NCBI GenBank assembly: GCA_036925085.1
Contig: JAUPFP010000010.1
Location: forward strand, 617,501 to 681,500
Source of the DNA: Brachycybe producta
Taxonomy: Eukaryota > Arthropoda > Diplopoda > Playtdesmida > Andrognathidae
Direction of reading: 5' to 3'
Length of the DNA stretch: 64,000 bases
In this document: in pieces, positions 38,601 through 50,889 of the stretch
Layout: every line of letters starts with the position of its first letter
Position numbering within the stretch: position 1 is the first letter of the stretch
The notes under the pieces: model-generated
The model's input: only the letters and a program-made list of their open reading frames with translations
Told to the model about the DNA's origin: nothing
Database searches by the model: none
Made by a program: the position numbers and the translations under genes

Positions 38601-41314
38601 ATGACGTGGAAAACTGTCAAAATGTGTACGTTATCAATCACGAGAGATCCTCATTTCAATGTTTTAAAATATATATGTATTTTTCAGGCCACCAAGTGAT
38701 TACGTGCAGATCAATGATAGACGAAAACTTGCTGGTTTTCTAGAGCCATCTTTGTCTGTTCCATTCAAGCCGCTAACCGAAGATCCTGATCCCGAATCTG
38801 AAGACGAACATGGCATAGATGGAATTCAGCCAATTTCTCAACCCGATTGCTCCAGTTTCATTATGCCTACCAACACTATGTTCTTTACAAACAATGCAAA
38901 AGTTGTTTCTACGCCTATTGCAGCATATATTTCCAACACTTTGTCATCATCTTTACATGAAACATCAAAAATTGCAGAGAAAGAATCTACTCACCACGAA
39001 GTGTCGTCTAATGATGATAAGTTGGAGCATCCAAAACTTCACGAGGAGACGGAAAAAGTAAAGGTTCAGGAGTTAGCGTCGTTTCCTCGTCAATCTCTCG
39101 TTCCCCTTGTTGGTGAAACAAAGTATCTTTCTTTGAGGTACACACAATTTTGTTCTTATGAGCCTAGAAACACTCCAGAGTTGTACGGGCCCAATTTTGT
39201 GGTTCCAAAGTTACTAATATCACTCTAGCAACCAAACGGCAATTGCAATAAAGCTGAAATATGTTCCTGAAGAACAGAAAGGTTGTTTGCAAAATGATCT
39301 TAATTGAGGTCAATGACTTAACATGAGGCAAGCAAATTAGCAAAATTAAAAAGGGTGGAAAATAGAAACCCCCTTTGAACGTTGCAGCCAAAATACCTTA
39401 AAAGCTAACCACAACGTTCAAGAAATGATTTGCAACTTGAGTTCGCGACGAAGATTGTGCGAATAGATTGTTTTTGGAGTTTTTCACATATTAGTCGTGC
39501 AGAACGTGCACACTTGACTGTGTCTACGCTCTACCTCTGTTAAGAGAGATCTATAACGCAAAAAAAAAAAGATTGAATTATTAACTGCCTTTTGTAACCT
39601 TTTATGCAGCACGATTGTCGAAACTAGCAGAGATTACAAGTCTTCTTCGAGTGGATCGTCTGGCACGAGTTCTGCAGCAACTTCTCACTTTCGTTCTACT
39701 CCTTTCAAGTTCTTAAAGAAAACTTCGATGTAGGAAATTGTACGATTCATAATTTCTTTCATTTCTGTTAGAAACAAAACTCACGGCGAGATTTCAACCG
39801 TATTGGACAAAAGCGAAAAGTCGAAAGAAACGGTCAATCCTTTTGATTTGACAGTGATCAACGGCTTCCTAAACAGGCTAGGTGCTTCCGCAGTGATAAG
39901 AGATGATGTTGTTAGGAGCAACTGTAAAATACCAAGAATAGCACCGAACACACTGGTTACATTAGGTCCGTCAGAGCCTCACTCTTAAATGTAACTGGGT
40001 TGTTTTAAAAGTTGCAAATATTTTTATCGTTTAGTTGGTTGCAATTACATGATTTCGAGTAAAGTTGGATCTGGAGGGTACGCTTCGGTGTTCAAAGCAA
40101 CGCGTATCGTCTGTGATGCGGAAAACGAACCGGAAAGTATGGCCGAGGACCGTTTGGCACTGAAAGTTCAAAAGCCGGCATGCCCCTGGGAATTTTACAT
40201 TTGTGATACGCTTCGCAATAGACTAAAGTTGTCAGATTTCGACGTTGATGTCGTAAGCATTGCATTTTTTTTTAACATATTAGTATCTTCCTGTCGCGCG
40301 TAACGGTAACGGTTTTTCTTTGAAGACGCCATCCATCATGAAGATCTCTCGAATGTATTTATTTGAAAATGGTTCCATCATCGAAACTGATTTTCACGAT
40401 AAAGGGACGCTTCTCGTAAGTAGACGACGGACAACTCGATCTTGTATCTTCGCACCGTAATCCTTTGTTTTCGTTTTGACGAAGGACTTGGTAAATATGT
40501 ACGGAAAGAAAAACGAGACGATGCCCGAAATTCTCGTATTGTATTTCACTGTCGAGATCCTCCAAATTGTCGAGAAGATTCACTCTTGCCAAATCATTCA
40601 CGCTGACATTAAACCAGATAACTTTATGTTTCTTTCACCGTTAGTAAATTTCTTTTATTTATATTGTAGTTTGATTGGGAAATAAAATTATTTCAAAATT
40701 TTTTAAGGCCGAGTATCAGCCCTCAAGCGAGTAAAACCGGATCGTTGAAGTTGATCGATTACGGTCGAAGCATCGACATGTCCCTGTTCCCGAATGGCAC
40801 TGATTTCACAGTAAAGGTGGAGACGTCCGAGTTTGAATGTATCGAGATGAAGGAAAGGCGACCTTGGACTTATCAGACTGATCTTTATGGTGTGGCCGCC
40901 TGCGCTCACGTCATGCTTTTTGGACAATACATGCAGTCAGTAAAGCAGGCTGACGGCACGTGGAAAATCACTTCGACGATTAGAAGGTACGAATCCATTA
41001 TTAACAAGCCTTAGGCTCTTCTTTAGTTTTCATAGTTATCCGTGTTTTATCGAATGAAGTTCTGATTCAAGAGATCAGTTTCTGTTTTTCTTACTTAAGA
41101 AGTTGTTTCGTTTCTATTTATTCTTTTGTACAGGTATTGGAACAGTGCGGCGTGGCACTCGTTTTTCCATCGGCTCTTGAATATTCCAAGCAGCGATCAA
41201 CTTCCAAACCTCACCGAGCTACGAACTTCGTTAGCTCGTGGCATCTCGAATGATGCTAAGGTGCTTTCTCAAGCATATTCTGCTATGATGAAAGAGTTAC
41301 AAAAAAATATATAA
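35694..41314 (+). CDS. BUB1B: BUBR1/BUB1-type spindle-checkpoint kinase (single MADBUB gene)
   Basis: Exons: 35694-35851, 35909-36113, 36194-36390, 36450-36598, 36796-37091, possibly 37147-37205, 37298-37494, 37581-37704, 38137-38625, 38688-39137, 39610-39729, 39772-39965, 40035-40252, 40326-40415, 40485-40639, 40708-40986, 41134-41314; about 1186 residues. KEN box 1 at residues 11-13 in KENIQPLRQGR; TPR (Mad3/BUB1 region) to about 200; KEN box 2 in SRKENEKKPGKW, about 289; ABBA-like motifs FDVHAD and FIVYED; a GLEBS-like segment (FQFEEIRAATY) for BUB3 binding; C-terminal kinase with VGSGGYASVF, ALKV lysine, HADIKPDN catalytic loop and DYG in place of DFG. Catalytic residues are present, so the kinase may be active. 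It acts at kinetochores and in the APC/C-inhibiting mitotic checkpoint complex. The 59-nt exon is proposed only because it restores phase between 37091 and 37298. Confidence 0.92.
37810..37851. repeat. Perfect 42-bp palindrome in a BUB intron
   Basis: Two 20-base arms starting CAAAACTTTAATGG are separated by AA. It lies between exons 37581-37704 and 38137-38625. The sequence could extrude a cruciform; no target duplication was noted. Confidence 0.8.
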
Positions 41315-41439
41315 GTTGAATGAAACTTGTTTCACTTTCCAATGGGGTAAAAGTTGCATAAAGGAAACGTTTATATTATTTTTTTGCAAACGTGATTTTT
41401 TTTTAATTTAGTATTGAATCTTATATTTTTATTATTTAC

Positions 41440-44400
41440 TCATAACTGCTGTGATTGTTCCTCTGCTTTCTTTTTCATTTCCTCCGTTTGTAATTGTTCC
41501 AAAGTGAGTAACGAAATGCCGAGTTGATCTTCCTGCACAATATACATTTTTATATTATTCATCTTTTAAATAAATGTTCATTAAATAACTTAAGATTTCT
41601 TTGAAGTATATATTTTAACTGTGAACTGACCCTAGTAAACGGTTGAGCCATTTGTCTAAGAAATCTTTTGGATAGTTGAATCGCTTCCTCTGTGGATAAA
41701 TTACAAGTACTATCCTTGAGATTCTCTTGAATCCACTTCGGAAGTTTGCCCCTTTTATCCGCCCTTGCATACCTCTACAACAAAACGTTAACTTAATACG
41801 GGAAGCCGAGATGTGAAACCCAATAAAACCTTGTCTGCAAATATCATAATCCCATAATCAGTCTTCCCTCTGAGAACTCTTCCGACGCACTGTGCAGCGT
41901 GACGCATTGCATCGAACGTAAGAAAGTCGTTCTCTCTTATCTGAAACTGATCTCGGAGATATTCCAACCGAGCCTGGTTTTGTTTAAAAAAAAGTGAGTG
42001 TTCACAGATCGATTCCCCTCTCAAATATTTCTATATTCACCTTTAGTATTTTACTCAAAGTATAAACATATGGAATTCCTAGCATCACAACGGCTCGTCC
42101 ATAATGATGATCTAATTACCAAATAACCATTTTATTATTCATTGCAGCAATTTTAATATTTATGGAATTACACACCAAAATCAACTCCTTCCGAGACCTT
42201 GCCTCTTGCTACGGATAGCAATATGGCTCCTCTACCGTTCTCACAAGCCTAAAAAATTAAAATAGTGGCACTCAATTCAATTGAGATGACTTATTATTTC
42301 AGTGGTTCCTAAAGTATGTGACGTAAGTTTTGTTAAAGTGTGCTGGTAGATTATGAGATAAAAGCGCCAGACAGTCCAGCTTGCACGCACGGCATGATGT
42401 GCCCTAAAACATGGTCACAATTCTAACCACTTTCATTTCTTGAATGCTGTTACCAGGCTTAAAAGTTCTTTTGGTTGCAATAATATTCAAAGGGAGTTAT
42501 TTTACATTCTTTTGAATTTATGTTAATTTGTTGCTTGACCCATGTTAAAGGTCATATACCTCCAAAAGGTCCATCTTGCTAACTACCTTCTGTTCTTCAG
42601 AAAAATCGTTCGGCTTTAAGAAAGGTTGTGTGTATTCTTTGATATGTTCTTCAGTGAACGGGGAATTTTCATAACGTTTTGAATTAACGTTTGGTTGTTT
42701 AAGCAATTTGAGTAACCTCGGAACTGCAAAACATGTGCAAGGCTGGAGTGTCTATAAGCTCTCGAGTTGAAATATTTTAATATAATTTAATAAATTTTTA
42801 AGTATTATTGAATGAAAACAGCGTTTTAGAACCAATGAACAAGTTTCATGACGAAAAGACGACCTTTGCATATTTGTACAGAATGAGGCTGGTGTCGGTC
42901 GCATCTGGAGTCTCGATAAAAAGCAGTTTGCGTTTCTGAATGCTGTCGATGATTCCCTGTTCGTACCAAGAAGCGACCACGCTTTCCATATAAGCGTAAC
43001 TAGTAAAGAAACAGACCATTCCATCGGGAACTACAGTAGCCAAGTCCACGAGTAGGTTTCCATAATTTCGTACGACAGCTTTTGAAAAACGAGTAAATCA
43101 CAACGATAAGACAATCACACGATATGAAACAAAAACACAAAACGTATACCTATATCTTCCCTCGATTCGAACTTGGATGTCATTGCAACCTGGTCGTTAC
43201 CTTTGCCGACGATCTGTTTTGTTATAAACACAAAAGACGATGATCACCAACTGATATAATTGGACCTTTTATTTGAATGACCATTGGACAGATGCATGGC
43301 CTCGCTAAAGTCATTGTTAATGAAACCATCGTAACCGGATGGAAATCTAGAATCTTTGGATACATATCTAGCGGTGATAAAGTCTAAAATGCAAAAATAA
43401 GAAATCATTTGAAGATAATTTGAAAACTACCGAGAAGGATGAGAAAGAAATCGTACCCCAGATGTAATTATAACCGATTGGAATCGATCGAAGATTGGTT
43501 TGATAGCTATAGATGCATCCATGCAGCTAAAGTGAAGAACAGGGTTGTTAACGCTCGACGTAGATTTATCGTCAAAAGGTTCGACAATTATCGTGAAACC
43601 TCGAAAACGACACAAAACAAATAGAACACTCAAATGAATCTTGTGAACACACAAATGAGACCCTAAATTTACCTTTAGTGTACGTGCTTACTAAAGTGGC
43701 AAAATTAGCTAAAACAGTAATAGAAGTGAAGTCCGACAGATCGGATATTTCGAGTGTACGAATCAAAGACGCTAATCTTTCCGAACAAAACCTACACGAC
43801 AAAAAAATAAGAAACGATAAGATTCAGGAAAAATGCAAAATTGATAAGAGAAAATAAACCTCAAAGGTTTCCTTTCAATGCAAACTTTCTGATAAATGTC
43901 TCTTAGAAACGCGGCTGGACTTTCTTGAACGACATGCTGGACTCTCAATCTAGTCCTCAGGTATTCTAGAAATCGCTTCAGAAATCCAACAAAGTGTTCA
44001 GCACTTCGGATGTTTCCCGGAACGGCCTCTGAAAAAATAAATCTGTTTGTCGACTTATGCTCGAACCATCATTATTGAAAAGGTCCACCTTGTAACACTT
44101 CGTCAGGAAGAATAGGGTTTGACAGAACCACATCCGTCTCTCTGGCAACGTTTGCATCTCGAAGACCTTCAACAAGACGCCGATATTCCATCTTGAGTCG
44201 TTCGGCATCGTTTTCTTTTATGCTAATCGAAACGAGGAAATTTATAACTAAAATTACAGCAAACGAGAATCTATTAAAACTAAAATGACATACTCAGAAA
44301 TCGTCTTGGAAAGCGTCTGTATATTGGCATGACATCGATCCAGAGTTGATTTCGTTATGTTAACGCTCAGCGAGTCAATACAAACGTTATCTACACCAAT

Positions 44401-47355
44401 TTAAAAGAATAATTTTGAGTTATTACATCACAAATATAAAGTGATTCCGCCATATTCAAAAATGACTAAGACAAACCTCAATATAGTTCTTAACTATACT
44501 TTAGTAATAATAAATAAATATTTCTAAATTGTCTTGAAAAATTAATTAATTTTTAAATTGAAGCTTTGTTCTAGTTTTCCTTTGTCTTAAATAACGTTTT
44601 AGAATATGGCGGATTGTGTTCTGTTATCTCGACCGATATTATGCGCCTCATCGAACACGACCACAGAAGACTTTGGTAACTCTTTAGAAACTATGTCTGC
44701 AATCTTTGGATCCAATAGATAATGGTAACTATAGACGACTACGTTTGCATGAAGAATCTAAAAATGAAAACGGTTTAAGTTTCGCAAAACAAACAACCAG
44801 CTTCATTACAGAAAAAATGTGTATTTATCATAATATTCTTTTATAATTTGCTTTTGTGACTTGTATCAGTCACATCTAACTCGTAACCTTGTAACAGGTT
44901 ACGAGTTACATGTGACAATTTACTCTCACGACAATCTTAATATTAATAGCCTTCTGGAATGACTCCCCCCCCCCCCCCCCCGCCCCCAAGTTCGCTAATA
45001 AAAAAAGGACAACAAACTGTGTATCTGGCCAGAAAGTATGGACACCATCCCTTTTTACGTCCATAATCCTTGAGATCATCCTAGAATAACAAGTGAAATA
45101 CAACTTTAGAAGAAAAGTAGATTACGAAATAAATAGATTAATTTCATTGTATCGTAACCAGATTATAAACTCCAGGAGGAATCGGAAATTCTCGTCCGTG
45201 AGCATCAAAAGCCTTTTCAAAACAAAATTCAAATAAAATCAAGACAGAATCTGGAAGCTCATCACAAAAAAAAATATATATAAAATTGTGACAATCATAT
45301 CTTAGGATTTCACTGCTTATGATCACTTTATGAGTGTCATACTCTTCTGAACATTAGTTAATGGCAGTCACAAAGATTGCAGTCATAAAGACTGACAGCA
45401 TTTGTTATTATTATTATTTCTAATTTGCTTCTTTAACTGTTACCATCTTATGAGCTAGATATGATCAGTTTTTGTCATATGACAGTCCCCTTATACCTTT
45501 CTATATAAAAAAAAACCTGGATTCTTTATTCATGTTTTTTTGCCACATGTTTTTGTAATTGTCACTTGGATAACTTAATAACTAATTGAAATCCATAAAA
45601 AAACATCACCATTAAAAATGTTGAGAAATTTATTACGTTTTATAAATAGTCTTAATTTTACGCACATAAAGGAGAACAATAAATTAAAACTCTGGGGCTC
45701 GTTAGCAGTGTGACAATCCTACTTTATAATGTGACTTCTTAATGATACATGTATATCATTTTATGGCTGTCATATAATATACTGCACACTAGTTAATATG
45801 TCAGTCATAAAGATATGATAAATACGTGACAGTATTTGCCATATAATAACGTCTTGTATTTCGCTTTTGTGACTTACAAATTTATCAGTTAGATACGATC
45901 CTTTACTCTCATAATGAAAGTTCTGTAATGACCTCCAAAATTGGTTATTCTACGTTTCAGAAGCAACTTTAAGAAATTGGAAGTTTAAGAAACTAAAAAC
46001 GTTTTTTTAAAAATTAAACTTTTTATAGCAGTTTTAAATTCTTTACTTTCGTTTTTTTCTTTACTTCAAGTTGAACCAAAAATCACACGAATAAAAACTA
46101 AAAGTTAGATAATTTTCAAACTGCCATAAACAGTTCATTTTAAAAGATATCATGAAAGTGATTATCACTTATCAGTATATAATTACGGCGTTTTTAAAAT
46201 GTTTAAACGACAACTCAAACTCTGGTTATTCTGTCAGGTGCAACATTATGAGAAACTTGAAAGGGTTTTATAGAGTATAAAACGCTTATTTTGAATATAT
46301 CAACTTGAAAATACTATCAAGTTAGCTAGGCGTTCTAGTTTCTAGCATAGTTTCAGTTTCGCCTTAGTGTTGCTCTTGAAATGGAGAATAACCAAAGCTG
46401 TACATAAAACATTGTAAGTGTTGCATTTATTTACTCTTCTAGTTTCTAACACACTTATATTCCTTAACGACATGTAGTTGTTTTCAGAAAGCCAATTACC
46501 TAAAAGTAGCAAGTCTAAAAATTGTATTATTTTGATTTTTTTGAGCTTCAAATAAAATCAAAAAAGAACAAAAAACCTTTTGTCTCAACTAACGATGTTT
46601 ACCTCGAAGTAAGAACAAACAGGCAACGAGGTATTGACTTTCTTTTGGTTTCGAACGTAAGAAGCGGTCAAACTCTGACATCGTCCGTCGACAGCTTTTC
46701 CGTCTCGTAACAAACTGACCTACGAGGCAAAGTAATTATGGTATTGATGCCAACCGTAAGTCAACATATGTATACATACTTCCGGATGAATGCAGAGATT
46801 CTTACGAGAACTTAACGAAAGACCTACAAAGTTTTGCTTCTCGCCGGTAGTCTTCTCGTAATAATCCATCAACCTCTTCAGTTCTTCGAGCACCTAAACA
46901 ATCATCAAAAGAAATTTCATCTAGTTTTTTTTTTTGCCTGTAAAATATTTTCTCCCTTCTCTTTGAAACCTTCTCTATTTCAGGTACAGTTCTTGAACAA
47001 TAAATTAACTTCGTCAACTCGAGAGGATTTTCTTTCTGATAGGCAACGATGAGAGACAAGAGAGAGACAGTTTTTCCCGTTCCCGACGGCATTTCCAACA
47101 AACCGTGACCCTTTTTAATTGACAAAAAACATATTTTACAAGTCTAATTTATTCGTTCTGTTAATTGAAACCGTTCAGAGGAAACCTTTGCATCAAGAGC
47201 TCTTTTGAGTTCAACCATGTAAGAATATTGTTCGGGATAAATGTAATCGTACGGGAAATAAACCAGTAATCCATCGATATTCAGCCTAGAAAATGAATAA
47301 AATTTCAATTAAAACGAGTCAAAACTAACACATAAAACAGTTTCATTCACTTCAT
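41440..47355 (-). CDS. ERCC2: ERCC2/XPD, TFIIH 5'-3' DNA helicase, complete, 21 exons
   Basis: Exons: 47355-47351, 47285-47186, 47110-46970, 46893-46780, 46719-46603, 45212-45159, 45080-45018, 44757-44634, 44390-44294, 44222-44089, 44028-43860, 43791-43673, 43599-43457, 43383-43282, 43213-43150, 43078-42864, 42248-42176, 42111-42041, 41973-41830, 41774-41631, 41532-41440. All phases agree; 761 residues (human 760). The first coding exon is only ATGAA. Walker A MPSGTGKT has Lys48; DEAH is at 234-237; the four iron-sulfur cysteines fall at 116, 134, 155 and 190, the same numbers as in human XPD. Motif V/VI region [11 protein letters not shown] and [17 protein letters not shown] are intact. The protein unwinds DNA in nucleotide excision repair and is a structural TFIIH subunit in transcription. 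It is convergent with the BUB gene, 125 bp between stop codons. Confidence 0.97.
42560..42723 (-). other. Exon-like open segment inside an ERCC2 intron
   Basis: Between ERCC2 exons 42864 and 42248 lies a 164-nt segment with a good acceptor (ATGTTTTGCAG) and a donor (GAG|GTATATG). It is open for 54 codons, containing [20 protein letters not shown] and later [20 protein letters not shown]. It is not part of known XPD proteins: direct joining of the flanking exons gives exactly the human length. From the 42723 acceptor its phase does not fit the upstream exon. A second AG at 42743 would give an in-frame 61-codon cassette. The origin is unknown. Confidence 0.45.
45213..46602. other. ERCC2 intron 5, repeat-filled
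   Basis: The longest ERCC2 intron. Its central part, about 46180-46410, is a copy of the dominant palindromic repeat family (GATATCATGAAAGTG-like and TTCTAGTTTCTAGCATAG). No further coding exon was recognised. Confidence 0.55.
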
Positions 47356-47585
47356 GTTTAATTATACAGCAAAATAAATGATTTGCGACATAAATTCGGA
47401 TTTAAAAAGAACGCGAAATGATGTCAAAAAGGAAACAAACAGACGCGAAAAATCGTCGATTTCATTTACACACTCTCTAGCCTCTAACATTCTACTCGAC
47501 CATACTAGCACAGATTAACATAGCACATGTCTCCTTATTCTGTGACCATAGTCTCTTTATCCTAAAGGCCTTGCTCATTTCAGCT

Positions 47586-48525
47586 TTAATGTTGGTAAAA
47601 GTATGGCGCCGAAATCGTCTGCTAAAACAAATAGATGGCGCAATCTTCTGGACCCTGCTGATTAGATTATTAGAATTGCAACCTCATGTTTTCTTGTTCT
47701 TGTTCATTTTCTCTTCACGATTATCACTACTTTTTAAAACTTTTAGTGTTGTCAGTCAGTTTTTTCTATGAAATGATTTACTGTTGTGTACCTCACTGTG
47801 TCAAAAAAAACAAAAAAAAAACAACAACAAAAGAAATAAGTTTTCATGAAATACCATGTGATGCTACCCTAATAATACAGTATATAAGTAGGAAAGATAG
47901 GTTGCCATCAGATCGATAATTAAAATATATTAAATCAAATAAATAAAAATAAAATAAAATAAAATAAAAATAAATAAAATAAAATATTAAATAAAATAAT
48001 AAATTATAATAAAATAAATAAAAAATAAAATAATAAATAAATTACATTAAATTAAATTAAAATTACAAAAAAAATAATTGGCTTTACCATTCTGCTACAG
48101 GTGTAGTTCAGAAACTCATTTTAATTGCATTTCTGAATTTGTGTCTTAAAAACTGAAAATCTTCTCACTTATTACCGGAACCAAAAATAAAAAAATACTT
48201 CATGTTACACAAAAACATTGTCAAGAAAAGTTAAAAAACTTTTTTAGTATTCATTTTTTTTTAACTTTTTTTTTAGATAAAATAAAATTTCAATGTATAT
48301 AAATTACATTCATTTCTTTTTTTCTTTGTAATTAAAAAATATCATAGCAAATTGTAAACAATGTAATAAAACTTGAATATAAATGAAGTTCATTCATTAT
48401 TTTTTTTCTTTTTATTGAAAACATTTTATAACGTGTAATTTCTATGTAATTCCTGTGTAAAAAGTGGATGGAACCTAACCTGATTAGGGTCCAGAAGATT
48501 GCGCCGCTTTGTCCCAACATTACTA
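47586..48525. mobile_element. Inverted-repeat element with a THAP-domain remnant
   Basis: The left end AATGTTGGTAAAAG...GGCGCAATCTTCTGGACCC is mirrored by GGGTCCAGAAGATTGCGCC...CCCAACATT at the right. Between them, 47773-47916, a frame starts MIYCCVPHC and continues ISFHEIPCD...IIQYISRKDR, the N-terminal half of a THAP zinc finger (C-x-x-x-C, then the SFHxxP block). THAP domains occur in P-element transposases, so this may be a decayed P-like element. The rest is AAATA-type low complexity. Confidence 0.55.
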
Positions 48526-48599
48526 CAGAATTTGAAGATGAGCTGTCCTTTATGATAGATAGTCTATGACTCGACTGACTCCGAGAGTCAGTCGAGTTT

Positions 48600-48960
48600 T
48601 TTTGCTAAAAAAGCCAAACAAATAAAATACTTTATAAAAAGCTAAACTGGTGTCACAAATATTGCATAAAATCAGCTAAACTTGGTGAAATGCTGCATTA
48701 TAATAGCTAAATATAAGTACTTTATAAAAAGGGCTAAACTAATGACACAGTATTACATAAAACCAGTTAAACAGTTACAAAACACTGAATGAAAAGAGCT
48801 AAACTCGATGAAATATTACATTAAAAAAGCTAAACAGATTAAGTACTTCCAAGAATAATGCTAAATTAACGCTAAAGTTCTACATAAAATGTGATAAACG
48901 GATAAAATACTAACGAAACATCTTAAGATAGTCTAAATTGGATAAAAGCTAAACTAATTG
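48600..48960. repeat. Degenerate array of AGCTAAAC-like units
   Basis: Units such as AAAAGCTAAACT recur irregularly. The reverse complement, AGTTTAGCTCTTTT, forms a similar array at 52900-53390. The two arrays flank the tandem transposon cluster at 49.3-50.7 kb and the foldback at 50.9-51.5 kb, like remnants of a very large inverted repeat. Confidence 0.5.
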
Positions 48961-49285
48961 AGCACTAAATCGAATAAGTATTTCACTAAAAATAAACTCT
49001 AATGTGATTAAAGCTCGCAACATTTGAAGAAAATAAGGAACTAAAAAGTAGCAGAAATTTAATCCAAACAATTAGTTTGTGAAAACTAAAAGCAATTCCT
49101 ATGTTTAATTCTGAAAGTAACAACTTTAAAATAAAGCTAAAGTTAAAAACTCTTCATAGACTTATTATAGAAAGTTTTGACTTGCGTTATATTATGGTTT
49201 AAGCTTTTATTTTAAACGACGTTCGGTAATTAGTTTCAAAAGAGAATATACTGTAATTAGTGACTTCAACTACCAAGTCCTAAAA

Positions 49286-50731
49286 GGTCGGGTTCACATC
49301 AAACTGACAAAACACAAACAAAACAGAAACTCAAATGTCTCAAGACAAATTGGCGACAATTCTAAAACATTTCTACGACTTTTGTGTTTTGTCTGCAATT
49401 TCAAAAACTATTCCATGTCTCGTAGCAAGTCGGTAAACATCAAAAGGTTTTTGTTTTGTCTCTGTATTAGCAACATTTTGTCAACTCTTTTTGTCTGTTG
49501 CAGTTGTGGACAGTTAGTATTAAAACAAAAACAGAACAGTTGCGTAGTTTACGTAGGACACAGCTATAGAAACCAAAAAACAAAACCCAAATTTGTTTGT
49601 GTTTTGTCACACAAATTTATTTTGGTTTTGTCTTTGAGTATACTGCTGACAGTTGTTTCAGGTTTGTTTTGTTTTTCAAAATCTGTTTTTTTTCTGGTGT
49701 TTTTGTTGTGTTTTTGACTTGAACTCACGTTGCACTTTTGTCAGCTTAATGTGGATCGGCCTTTATGACCGATTCACGTCAGGCTGACAAAACAAAAACA
49801 TAAAAGAAACTCAAGTGTTTCAAGATAAATTGACGACAATTCTAAAACATTTTTGCGACTTTTTGTTTTGTTTTTGTCTACAATTTGACAAACTATTCCA
49901 ATGTGATGGCGAAAAGTTGGTAAACATCAAAAAAAAGTTTTTGTTTTGTCTTTGTATTCTGCAACATTTTGTCAACTCTTGTCTGTGCAGTTGTGGACAG
50001 TTAGTAATTAAAACGACAACAAAACAGTTGCGTAGTTTACGTAGAGGACTACAGAAACACAAAACAAAACCCAAATTTGTTCGTGTTTTGTCTCACAAAT
50101 TTGTTGTGGTTTTGTCTTGAGTACCGATGACAGTACAGTTGTTTTAGTTTTGTTTTCTTTTCAAAATCGGCTTTTTTCTGGCGTTTTTGTTGTGTTTTTG
50201 TCTCGAACTCATGGTTGCACTTTTGTCAGCTTGATGTGAACCCGGCTTTAAGGCCGATCCACATCAAGCTGACAGAAACACAAACAAAACAGAAACAGTA
50301 TTTCGAGATAAATTGGCGACAATTCTAAAACATTTCTGTGACTTTTGAGTTTTGTTTTTGGTTTGTCTGCAATTCCATGTCCTGGCTCAGGTCGGGAAAC
50401 ATCAAAATGTTTGTGTTTTGTCTCTGTATTATGCAACATTTTGTCAACTCTTTTTGTCTGTTGCAGTTGTGGACAATTAGTATTAAAACAACAACAGAAC
50501 AGTTGCGTAGTTTACGTAGAGGACAGCTATAGAAACACAAAACAAAACCCAAATTTGTTTGTGTTTTGTGTCACACAAACTTGTTGTGGTTTTGTCTTGA
50601 GTATACTGCTGACAGTTAATTGTTTCAGTTTTGTTTTGGTTTTCAAAATCTGTCTTTTTTCTGGCATTTTTGTTGTGTTTTTGTCTCTCAAACTCATGTT
50701 GCACTTTTGTCAGTTTCATGTGGATCCGGCC
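49286..50731. mobile_element. Three head-to-tail copies of a 480-bp piggyBac-like MITE
   Basis: Copies at 49286-49761, 49766-50247 and 50252-50731 each begin like GGCCGATCCACATCAAGCTG and end like CAGCTTGATGTGGATCCGGCC. The junction of copies 2 and 3 is TTAA (50248-50251), and copy 3 is followed by TTAA (50732-50735), the target site of piggyBac elements. A fourth copy lies at 61134-61591. The interiors (AAATTGGCGACAATTCTAAAACATTT and GTTGCGTAGTTTACGTAG are shared parts) hold no transposase; long open frames here are accidental. Confidence 0.65.
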
Positions 50732-50889
50732 TTAATTATATTGTATAAGACATGTAAATTAAGTTTAGCTCCTTGTTCAGATTAGTCTTTATTCAGTTTA
50801 GCTGTTTATTAAAAATTGTGCAAAAAATAAAAAAAAATGTTGCTTCAATATGTTGTTAGCCTTTTTTTGTATTTTGGCTTTCTAGTGTT

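Noticed and set aside
49382..50785. Several 75-146-codon frames at 49.4-50.8 kb
   Set aside because: They repeat in each copy of the tandem MITE and on both strands with inconsistent frames; products of the repeat.
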